Source: Streptomyces sp. MUM 178J
Lineage (GTDB): Bacteria; Actinomycetota; Actinomycetes; Streptomycetales; Streptomycetaceae
Assembly: GCF_022414575.1 (NCBI RefSeq)
Contig: NZ_JADWYQ010000011.1
Coordinates: forward strand, 1 to 64,000
DNA length: 64,000 nucleotides
Reading direction: 5' to 3'
The notes under the pieces are model-generated. The model saw only the letters and a program-made list of their open reading frames with translations, searched no databases and was not told where the DNA came from. Of the stretch, positions 53,714-60,911 are shown piece by piece. Position 1 is the stretch's first letter. Each line of letters starts with the position of its first letter. The translations under genes and the position numbers were made by a program.

Positions 53714-54454
53714 GTGACCGATGCGACCGCCCCGGGTGACGCCGCGAACGCGGTCGACGCCATCCCGGACAGCGCCCTCGCCGACGCCCTTCTCCACCGG
53801 CTCACCACGGTCTACCCCGCGGCGGCGGACCCGGCGCGCGCCGCGGACATGTCCCGCTACATGAAGCACGTCGCCCCCTTCCTCGGCATCGCCGCCCCCG
53901 AGCGGCGCGCACTGTCCCGCACGGTGCTGGAGAACACGCCCCGCCCCGCCGAGGCGGACTGCGCCGCGGTCGCACTGCGCTGCTGGCGGCTGCCGGAGCG
54001 CGAGTACCACTACTTCGCCGCCGACTATCTGCGCCGCCATGCGGGCCGGTGCTCCCCGGGGCTGCTGCCGGTCGTGCGGACGCTGATCACCCGCGTCCCC
54101 TGGTGGGACACCGTCGATCTGCTCGCCGCCCATGTCGTCGGGCCCCTGGTGCGCGCCGACCCCCGACTGGTCCCGGTCATGGACGACTGGATCGAGCACG
54201 ACGATCTGTGGCTCGTACGCGGCGCGCTGCTCCATCAGCTCCGCTCCGGGCAGGACACCGACGCCGAACGGCTCTTCCGCCACTGCCTGCGCCGGTCGGG
54301 CCATCCGGACTTCTTCATCCGCAAGGCGGTCGGCTGGGCGCTGCGCGAGTATGCCAGGACCGACCCGGAGGCCGTGCGCGCGTTCGTCGCCGGGGCACAC
54401 GACCGGCTCGCGCCCCTGTCGGTCCGGGAAGCGGTGAAGAACCTCCCGCGGTAG
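53714..54454 (+). CDS. AlkD-like DNA alkylation repair protein
   Basis: A 246-residue all-helical protein of HEAT-like repeats in the DNA glycosylase AlkD family. The pattern MSRYMKHVAPFLGIAAPERRAL, LPEREYHYFAADYL, ITRVPWWDTVDLLAAHVVGPL and LWLVRGALLHQ matches, and the tryptophan/aspartate in WWDTVD fit the lesion-binding cleft. It would excise alkylated bases. TAATGT (53702-53707) lies six bases before the GTG with no ribosome site, suggesting a leaderless transcript. The gap shared with the VTT gene is 48 bases. No damage-type motif is seen in it. Confidence 0.9.
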   Translation: MTDATAPGDAANAVDAIPDSALADALLHRLTTVYPAAADPARAADMSRYMKHVAPFLGIAAPERRALSRTVLENTPRPAEADCAAVALRCWRLPEREYHYFAADYLRRHAGRCSPGLLPVVRTLITRVPWWDTVDLLAAHVVGPLVRADPRLVPVMDDWIEHDDLWLVRGALLHQLRSGQDTDAERLFRHCLRRSGHPDFFIRKAVGWALREYARTDPEAVRAFVAGAHDRLAPLSVREAVKNLPR

Positions 54455-54812
54455 TCCTTCCCCGCCTCCGCTCGCCCCCGCCCCCGCACATCGCTGGTGG
54501 GCCGCACACACCGGTGAACCGCCCTGCACCGGCGCGGAAAACCATTCGACGCCGCGGACGCCGTACGCGACCATCGTGGCCATGTTCCGGCACACCTTCA
54601 CCACAGCGCCGTCCGCAGTCGCGGACGCGCCGAAGGCTGCCGTCGTCACTGCCCCGGCGCCCCTCGACGGCGCCCGAAGCTGACCCTTCCCGGATCGTCC
54701 GGAGGACCCCGCAGGGGGAGGGTCGGCAAGGCCCCGGGGTCTCCCTCCGCCAGGAGAACGTCCTCCGCGCGGAGTCCACTTGTCGAGTTCCGGGAAGGAA
54801 CCGCTCCCAGCC
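54455..54812. other. Leader region upstream of tuf3
   Basis: A 358-base gap without a convincing gene. GACCCTTCCC (54682-54691) can pair with GGGGAGGGTC (54715-54724) allowing one G-T pair, so a structured mRNA leader is possible. GGGAAGGAACC lies 13 bases before the tuf3 ATG, a long spacing. No near-consensus promoter is evident; the true one cannot be assigned by eye. Confidence 0.45.
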
Positions 54813-55985
54813 ATGCCCAAGACGGCATACGTGCGGACCAAGCCGCACCTCAACATCGGCACCATGGGCCATGTCGACCACGGCAAGACCACACTCACCG
54901 CCGCCATCACCAAGGTCCTCAGCGACCGCGGCGCCGGCGGTGCGTACACCCCCTTCGACCGCATCGACCGCGCCCCGGAGGAGGCACGCCGCGGCATCAC
55001 CATCAACATCGCGCACGTCGAGTACGAGACCGACACCCGGCATTACGCTCATGTGGACATGCCGGGGCATGCCGACTACGTCAAGAACATGGTGACCGGG
55101 GCAGCCCAGCTGGACGGGGCGATCCTGGTCGTCTCCGCGCTCGACGGCGTCATGCCGCAGACCGCCGAACACGTCCTGCTCGCCCGCCAGGTCGGCGTCG
55201 ACCACATCGTCGTGGCGCTCAACAAGGCCGACGCGGGCGACGACGAGCTGACGGACCTCGTCGAGCTGGAGGTCCGCGAGCTGCTCACCGCGCACGGGTA
55301 CGGCGGGGACAGCGCGCCCGTCGTACGCGTCTCGGGGCTGCGCGCCCTCGAAGGCGACCCGCGCTGGACCGCGGCGGTCGAAGCGCTGCTGGACGCCGTC
55401 GACACCTATGTGCCGATGCCCGTCCGGTACACGGACGCGCCGTTTCTGCTGCCCGTGGAGAACGTGCTCACCATCAGCGGCCGGGGCACCGTCGTCACCG
55501 GTGCGGTGGAGCGGGGCGCCGTCCGCGTCGGCGACCGCGTCGAGGTGCTCGGCGCCGGGATCACCACGGTCGTCACCGGTCTGGAGACCTTCGGCAAGCC
55601 GATGGAGGCCGCGGAGGCCGGGGACAGTGTGGCGCTGCTGCTGCGCGGGGTGCCGCGCGACTCCGTGCGGCGGGGGCATGTGGCGGCGGCGCCCGGCAGC
55701 GTGACGCCGAGCAGGTGCTTCCGGGCGCAGGTGTACGTCCTGTCGGCACGGGAGGGCGGCCGGACGACGCCCGTCTCCACGGGCTACCGGCCGCAGTTCT
55801 ACATCCGCACCGCGGACGTCGTCGGCGAGGTGGACCTCGGCGGAGCGGGTCTGGCGCGCCCCGGTGACACGGTCCCCGTGACCGTCGAACTGGGGCGGCC
55901 GGTTCCGCTGGAGCCGGGTCTCGGCTTCGCGATACGCGAGGGCGGCCGGACGGTCGGCGCGGGCACGGTCACCGCGCTGCTCTGA
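54813..55985 (+). CDS. tuf3: Elongation factor Tu, divergent second copy (EF-Tu3 type)
   Basis: A 390-residue EF-Tu. The G motifs are in order: [10 protein letters not shown], the effector loop [33 protein letters not shown] (NKxD) and SGLRAL in place of SALKAL. Domains 2 and 3 are complete ([33 protein letters not shown]). It is isolated from rpsL/fus genes and clearly diverged from housekeeping EF-Tu, matching the known Streptomyces tuf3, which is reported to respond to the stringent state. Its special role is unresolved. A GC-rich hairpin follows. Confidence 0.93.
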   Translation: MPKTAYVRTKPHLNIGTMGHVDHGKTTLTAAITKVLSDRGAGGAYTPFDRIDRAPEEARRGITINIAHVEYETDTRHYAHVDMPGHADYVKNMVTGAAQLDGAILVVSALDGVMPQTAEHVLLARQVGVDHIVVALNKADAGDDELTDLVELEVRELLTAHGYGGDSAPVVRVSGLRALEGDPRWTAAVEALLDAVDTYVPMPVRYTDAPFLLPVENVLTISGRGTVVTGAVERGAVRVGDRVEVLGAGITTVVTGLETFGKPMEAAEAGDSVALLLRGVPRDSVRRGHVAAAPGSVTPSRCFRAQVYVLSAREGGRTTPVSTGYRPQFYIRTADVVGEVDLGGAGLARPGDTVPVTVELGRPVPLEPGLGFAIREGGRTVGAGTVTALL

Positions 55986-55986
55986 G

Positions 55987-56097
55987 GTCCGGGGGCTCAG
56001 CCCCCGGACCCCGCTCCTCAAACGCCGGAGAGGCTTGGTTTACGGCGATTGAGGCCACGGCCGTCAGGCCGCACGGGGTCCGGGGGCTCGCCCCCGG
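55987..56097. repeat. tuf3 terminator and dispersed intergenic repeat
   Basis: GTCCGGGGGCT pairs with AGCCCCCGGAC (55987-56009), a likely terminator. CCCCGCTCCTCAAACGCCGG ... (56009-56038) matches the element at 26088-26116. CCGGGGGC pairs with GCCCCCGG (56080-56097). The run is a cluster of short, mobile-looking hairpins with no gene. Confidence 0.7.
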
Positions 56098-56135
56098 TAG
56101 CAGGATGCGGACCAGACCACGGGCACAATGGGTGG

Positions 56136-56981
56136 GTGGAGGAGCAGATACCCGTCATCCGGGACGTCGACGGCGGCGTCGCCAAGCTGATGCCCGATGT
56201 GGACCGGCCGCGCGGCTGGCTGCTCACCGTCGACGGATCACCGCAGTCGTACGTCGACCTCGACGCCCCGGACCATCTGGAGTTCGAGTACACCCGGCGG
56301 GTCGCCCATGTCCTCGACGTATTCGCCGAGGAGGGCGCGCCGCTGGACGCGCTGCACCTGGGCGGCGGGGCGCTGACGCTGCCCCGCTATGTCGCGGCCC
56401 GCCGGCCCGGCTCCCGGCAGGACGTGGTGGAGGCCGACCGGGGGCTGCTCGCGCTGGTCGCAGAACACCTTCCCCTGCCGCCCGGCTCCGGCATCGCCGT
56501 GCACGGCGCCGACGCCCGCGCCTGGCTGGAGGCCGCACCGGCGGACAGCGCCGATGTGCTGATCGCCGATGTCTACGGCGGGGCCCGTGTCCCCGCCCAT
56601 CTCACCACCGCCGAGTACGCGCGGGCCGCCGAGCGGGTCCTGCGCCCCTCGGGGATCTATCTGGCGAATCTCGCGGACTCCGCGCCGTTCGCCTTTCTGC
56701 GCTCGCAGCTCGCCGCCTTCGCCGAGGTCTTCGAAGAGCTCGCGCTGATCGCCGAGCCGTCCGTGCTGCGCGGCCGCCGCTTCGGCAACGCGGTGCTGGT
56801 CGCCGCGCACCGGCCCGTCGACACCGCGGCCTTGGCCCGCCGTACCGCGGCCGACGCCTTTCCCGCGCGCGTCGAGTACGGCACTGCGCTCGCCCGTTTG
56901 ACCGGCGCGGCGTCCCCGGTGGCGGACGCGGCGGCGGCGCCCTCCCCGGAACCGCCGGACGGGGCCTTCAGCATCGGCTGA
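56136..56981 (+). CDS. Spermidine synthase-like SAM-dependent methyltransferase fold protein
   Basis: A 281-residue protein with the spermidine-synthase fold: DHLEFEYTRRVAHVLDVF, the SAM-type loop ALHLGGGALTLPRYVAARRPGS, VVEADRGLLAL, then VHGADARAWL and DVLIADVYGGARVPAHLTTAEY. The key residues for putrescine binding cannot be confirmed, so a polyamine role is unsure; family annotations say fused MFS/spermidine synthase or plain methyltransferase. CACAAT (56124-56129) lies six bases before the GTG without a clear ribosome site, so a leaderless message is likely. It precedes no operon partner. Confidence 0.87.
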   Translation: MEEQIPVIRDVDGGVAKLMPDVDRPRGWLLTVDGSPQSYVDLDAPDHLEFEYTRRVAHVLDVFAEEGAPLDALHLGGGALTLPRYVAARRPGSRQDVVEADRGLLALVAEHLPLPPGSGIAVHGADARAWLEAAPADSADVLIADVYGGARVPAHLTTAEYARAAERVLRPSGIYLANLADSAPFAFLRSQLAAFAEVFEELALIAEPSVLRGRRFGNAVLVAAHRPVDTAALARRTAADAFPARVEYGTALARLTGAASPVADAAAAPSPEPPDGAFSIG

Positions 56982-57050
56982 GGCCCCGTCGTCTGGTTCA
57001 CTAGTGCCGCGACCGGGCAAAGCTTGCCGGGAGGGGCACTGGCGCGCGGG

Positions 57051-58076
57051 TCAGTCGGCCAGCCGCACGGTGCTGAGGATCTTCTGGATCGTCTCGTCCG
57101 GCACCTCGTCCTCGATGCCCGCGTTGGCGTACAGGATCCAGGTCTTGAAGTCGCCCTTGGCGTCCTTGAAGGAGAAGGCGATGGACTTGCCGTCCGTCTC
57201 GCACTTGTTCTCCTTCTTCACCCCCTTGGCGGTGGCCGTGGCGACGCTGCCCTTCAGACCGGAAGCGGTGGTGTAGTCCTTGGCCTCGGCCACCTTCACC
57301 GTGCCCTTCGGCTCCGTCTGCGCGTAGGCGGCCCAGGACCAGTTGCCGGCCTCGTTGTACGCGGCCTCGGCGGCGCTCTTCGCGCCCTTGCCCCCCTTGG
57401 AGCCGGCCGTGGCGAGCCCCCAGTCCTCCTTGCGCCCGTCCTTGTCGCTGTCGAACTCGCACCACTTGGTCTTGAGGTGCGCCGGGGCGGACATTCCGAC
57501 GGCCAGGGAGCCGTCGCCCTTCTTCTCGTCCTCGAAGCCGGTGATCACACCGGTGCCTGCGACCTCCCAGTCGGCCGGGACGTCGAACTGCGTACCGTGC
57601 TTGGGGTTGCTGACGACCTTCCAGCCGGGGACGGTCGGCTTGGCGTCCGCGCCGCCACGGGGGTTGTCCGCCGGAGACTCGGAGCTCTCACCGGGTTCAT
57701 CCGACTCGGTCGACGCGGCGGCGGACGGGGACGAAGGCGCGGCGGCCCCCGCGCCGCCGGCCTTGTCCGATGTGCCCTTGTCGTCGTCCTTGAACACAAC
57801 GACGCCCGTGACCACGGCGGTTGCGATGACCGCCGCGGCGGCGACGATCGCTGTGATCACCGTCTTCTTCTTCTCGTCCTTCGCCGGCTGCACGGCCCCC
57901 GGCGGCTGCCCCGGCACGGCATACTGCGGCACGGTGGGCTGCTGATACGGATTGGGCTGCTGATAGCCCGGCTGTTGGTAGGGGTTCTGTTGCTGATGCC
58001 CCGGCTGCTGGTACGGGTTCGGGTTCTGCTGCTGCGGATTCTGCTCGCCCCCGGGCGGCTGCTGTCCTGGCCACAT
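57051..58076 (-). CDS. Membrane-anchored protein with Q/P-rich N-terminus, 341 aa
   Basis: A 341-residue protein. The first 60 residues are PYQQPG-type repeats (QQPNPYQQP). A single membrane span follows a basic stop (about 70-95, KKKTVITAIVAAAAVIATAVVTGVVV). After a Ser/Glu linker there is an extracytoplasmic domain (PTVPGWKVVSNPKHGTQFDVPADWEV; WEVAGTGVITGF) resembling the secreted domains of DUF4190-type or Streptomyces hypothetical proteins. Function is unknown. TATGGT lies eight bases before the ATG, so the leader is nearly absent. It is divergent from the DUF4442 gene. Confidence 0.82.
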   Translation of the reverse strand: MWPGQQPPGGEQNPQQQNPNPYQQPGHQQQNPYQQPGYQQPNPYQQPTVPQYAVPGQPPGAVQPAKDEKKKTVITAIVAAAAVIATAVVTGVVVFKDDDKGTSDKAGGAGAAAPSSPSAAASTESDEPGESSESPADNPRGGADAKPTVPGWKVVSNPKHGTQFDVPADWEVAGTGVITGFEDEKKGDGSLAVGMSAPAHLKTKWCEFDSDKDGRKEDWGLATAGSKGGKGAKSAAEAAYNEAGNWSWAAYAQTEPKGTVKVAEAKDYTTASGLKGSVATATAKGVKKENKCETDGKSIAFSFKDAKGDFKTWILYANAGIEDEVPDETIQKILSTVRLAD

Positions 58077-58205
58077 GGCGAGTAACCATAGAGGGGGCCG
58101 ACTGCCGCTTCTGCGTCCGCCCCCGCCAGGGCTCTCCTTCGGCCGCCCTTCCGCAGACCGCCCGGGGATGGCCAAGGGCGCTACTCGTGGGTAACATCGC
58201 GCCTC

Positions 58206-58658
58206 ATGAGCGCAGATCAGATGTCCGCCGGCGAGATGGTCGCCGCCTCGGTCCCCATGGTCAGGACCCTCAACCTGGAGTTCCTGGAGAGCACCCCCGA
58301 GCGGGCCGTCGTCCGGCTGCCGGACCAGCCCGCCTACCACAACCACGTCGGCGGGCCGCACGCCGGCGCGATGTTCACCCTCGCCGAGACCGCCAGCGGC
58401 GCCGTCGTCATGGGCGCCTTCGGCGACCAGCTCAGCCGCGCCGTGCCGCTCGCGGTCACGGCGGAGATCGCCTACAAGAAGCTGGCGAAGGGCGTGGTGA
58501 CCGCCACCGCCACCCTCGGCCGCCCCCGGGACGAGGTCGTCGCCGAGCTGGACGCCGGCGGCCGCCCGGAGTTCCCCGTCTCCATCTCCATCACCCGCGA
58601 GGACGGCGCGGTGACCGGAGAGATGACCGTCGTCTGGACACTCCGCCCCCACGGCTGA
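58206..58658 (+). CDS. DUF4442/hotdog-fold thioesterase family protein
   Basis: A 150-residue hotdog-fold protein. PAYHNHVGGPHAGAMFTLAETASGAVVMGAFG is the central helix region, LAVTAEIAYKKLAKGVVTATA the sheet, and FPVSISITREDGAVTGEMTVVWTLR the end. The family may hydrolyse acyl-CoA or other thioesters; the substrate is unknown. TAACAT (58192-58197) lies eight bases before the ATG. Divergent with the Q/P-rich membrane protein across 129 bases. Confidence 0.88.
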   Translation: MSADQMSAGEMVAASVPMVRTLNLEFLESTPERAVVRLPDQPAYHNHVGGPHAGAMFTLAETASGAVVMGAFGDQLSRAVPLAVTAEIAYKKLAKGVVTATATLGRPRDEVVAELDAGGRPEFPVSISITREDGAVTGEMTVVWTLRPHG

Positions 58659-58806
58659 GCAGCCGCGGGCTCAAGGCTCCCCCCAGGCCAAGCCCCTCGA
58701 CGATCCCGCTGGTCCGGCGGGATAGGCTGCCCGGCGTGCGCTGCAACGGGGCGCACGCCGGGCAGCGCACGGGGCGCGGCGGCACAGCACTTTGGGAGGA
58801 ACCGGC

Positions 58807-59496
58807 TTGCACGTCCAGGAGTGGCTCGAGACCGTCCCCGCGGTCAGCATCTACCTCCTGGTAGGGGTGGTGATCGGGCTCGAGAGCCTCGGCATCCCGC
58901 TGCCGGGCGAGATCATCCTCGTCAGCTCGGCGCTGCTCGCCTCCCAGCACGGTGAGATCGATCCGTACGTCCTCGGGGCCTGCGCCGTCGCAGGCGCGAT
59001 CATCGGCGACTCCATCGGCTACGCCATCGGCCGCAAGGGCGGCCGTCCCCTGCTGGCCTGGCTCGGCGGCAGGTTCCCCAAGCACTTCGGCGAAGCGCAG
59101 ATCGCCATGGCGGAGCGCTCCTTCGAGAAGTGGGGCATGTGGGCCGTGTTCTTCGGCCGCTTCGTGGCGCTGCTGCGGATCTTCGCCGGTCCGCTCGCGG
59201 GCGTGCTGCGCATGCCGTACTGGAAGTTCCTCATCGCCAATGTCTTCGGCGGCATCCTGTGGGCGGGCGGCACGACTGCCGTCGTCTACTCCGTGGGGAT
59301 CGTCGCCGAGGCATGGCTCAAGCGGTTCTCCTGGCTGGGGCTGATCCTCGCCGTCGCCATGGGGCTCACCTCCGTGCTGGTGCTCAAGAGCCGCGCCAAG
59401 AAGGCCGCCGTCCGCACGGAATCCCCGGCCCCGGCAGTCTCGGCCGACCGGGACGGGGCTGCCTCGGAGCGGGAGCTCGTCGCCGTCGGGGACTGA
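58807..59496 (+). CDS. DedA family membrane protein
   Basis: A 229-residue polytopic protein of the DedA/VTT superfamily. ESLGIPLPGEIILVSSALLAS and the family core GDSIGYAIGRKGGRPLL, FFGRFVALLRIFAGPLAGVLRMPYWKF are present. These proteins are lipid flippases or scramblases that recycle carrier lipids such as undecaprenyl phosphate. GGGAGGA lies six bases before the rare TTG start at 58807. It sits 60 bases before a gamma carbonic anhydrase gene and may share a transcript with it. Confidence 0.93.
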   Translation: MHVQEWLETVPAVSIYLLVGVVIGLESLGIPLPGEIILVSSALLASQHGEIDPYVLGACAVAGAIIGDSIGYAIGRKGGRPLLAWLGGRFPKHFGEAQIAMAERSFEKWGMWAVFFGRFVALLRIFAGPLAGVLRMPYWKFLIANVFGGILWAGGTTAVVYSVGIVAEAWLKRFSWLGLILAVAMGLTSVLVLKSRAKKAAVRTESPAPAVSADRDGAASERELVAVGD

Positions 59497-59557
59497 GCCG
59501 GGCGAGGGCATGCGGAGGGCGGAGGGCATGCGCAGGACACACGAGGAGGAGACGGCG

Positions 59558-60094
59558 ATGACGGAACGTGCACTGATCGCGGCGGTCGGCGGGAAGACCC
59601 CGAGGATCTCCCCGGACGCCTTCACGGCGCCCACGTCCGTGGTCGTGGGCGAGGTGACCATGGAGGCCGGCGCGAGCGTCTGGTACCACACGGTGCTGCG
59701 CGCCGACTGCGGTCCGATCGTCCTCGGGGAGGACTCCAACATCCAGGACAACTGCACCGTCCATGTCGACCCGGGCTTCCCCGTCACCGTGGGCGCGCGC
59801 GTCTCGGTCGGACACAACGCCGTACTCCACGGCTGCACCGTCGAGGACGATGTGCTGGTCGGCATGGGCGCGACCGTCCTGAACGGGGCGCACATCGGCG
59901 CGGGCTCCCTGATCGCCGCCCAGGCCCTGGTGCCGCAGGGCATGCGGGTGCCGCCCGGTTCCCTGGTCGCGGGCGTCCCCGCCAAGGTCAGGCGCGAGCT
60001 GACCGACGAGGAGCGCGAGGGCGTCAAGGTCAACGCGGCGATGTACACGGGCCTCGCCGAGGCGCACCGCGCCGCCGAGCCGCAGTCGCGCTGA
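59558..60094 (+). CDS. Gamma-class carbonic anhydrase-like hexapeptide protein
   Basis: A 178-residue left-handed beta-helix protein. Hexapeptide repeats run from ISPDAFTAPTSVVVGEVTME to AHIGAGSLIAAQALVPQGM, and the zinc-binding histidine pattern HVDPGF ... VGHNAVLHGC matches the gamma class (CamH/YrdA). It may hydrate carbon dioxide; many relatives show no activity until oxidised or are unmeasured. GAGGAGGA lies seven bases before the ATG. It follows dedA by 61 bases. Confidence 0.92.
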   Translation: MTERALIAAVGGKTPRISPDAFTAPTSVVVGEVTMEAGASVWYHTVLRADCGPIVLGEDSNIQDNCTVHVDPGFPVTVGARVSVGHNAVLHGCTVEDDVLVGMGATVLNGAHIGAGSLIAAQALVPQGMRVPPGSLVAGVPAKVRRELTDEEREGVKVNAAMYTGLAEAHRAAEPQSR

Positions 60095-60195
60095 TAGCGG
60101 GCCCTGAGCCTCGAGCGTCCCCGAGCTCTCGTAAGCCTCGGGCCTCGCGCGCCCTCGCGCCCCTGATCCGGCCATGGCGGGCAGCGGACCGCCCC

Positions 60196-60705
60196 TCAGC
60201 CCCTCGGGACCGACCGGGGCGGCAGATCGCAGCGGCAGGCCCCCGTGCAGCAGGCCGCCATCAGGATCTCGGCCACCACGACGCTCCCCATCTCCAGCCG
60301 ACGGGTCGTCGTGCGGCTCGCGAAGGCGTCCACCAGCCGCAGTCCATGGCCGCAGTCCGCGTCCGCGTCCAGCGGTTCCCGGCGGCGGGAGGTGCGGTGC
60401 TTCCACCGGCCGCCGTCCCTGACCTCCGCCGTCAGAGTGTCGCCGCGCACCTTGATGGCCACCGCCACCCAGGTGCTTCCGCTGTGCAGCACCACATTGG
60501 CCACCAGCTCGCTGACGATCACGGCTAGCGCCTCATGGAAATGCTCCGCCAGCCTCCAGCGCCGTGCGACAGCCCCGGCGAAGTGCCGCAGCACCCGCGC
60601 GGACTCGGGTGTGGCCGGCATCGCGCACTGAGCGAGGCCTGAGGAACCGCCCGGGGGTGCGAGAGAGGAAGAGGGCAGGCGGGAGGTCTCCTCTGATGCG
60701 ATCAC
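60196..60705 (-). CDS. RsbW-like HATPase anti-sigma/serine kinase
   Basis: A 169-residue ATP-binding protein. ALAVIVSELVANVVLHSGS is the N box, VRDGG the G1 box and CGHGLRLVDAFA the G2 box of the GHKL fold without a histidine-phosphorylation domain. Streptomyces has many such RsbW relatives that bind sigma factors or anti-anti-sigma factors. AGAAGGAG lies six bases before the GTG at 60705, which settles the start. The partner is unknown; a LuxR regulator is divergent 207 bases away. Confidence 0.9.
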   Translation of the reverse strand: MIASEETSRLPSSSLAPPGGSSGLAQCAMPATPESARVLRHFAGAVARRWRLAEHFHEALAVIVSELVANVVLHSGSTWVAVAIKVRGDTLTAEVRDGGRWKHRTSRRREPLDADADCGHGLRLVDAFASRTTTRRLEMGSVVVAEILMAACCTGACRCDLPPRSVPRG

Positions 60706-60911
60706 GTCGGCTCCTTCTGCCCGGGCGGATGCCCGGGCGAGTGTCTGACGGCCGGGCCGTAAGGCCCCCGCCGTCTCCGCACGCAGGGGCGTCCCCGCCC
60801 TGGTCCGGCAGCTCAAAACTTCCCGCGGTGCGCCCGGTGCGCAATCAGGGAGACTGAAGTACGGATACGTAAACAAATGAATTGCCCGGAATTGTCTATG
60901 AGGGTGAGTGG

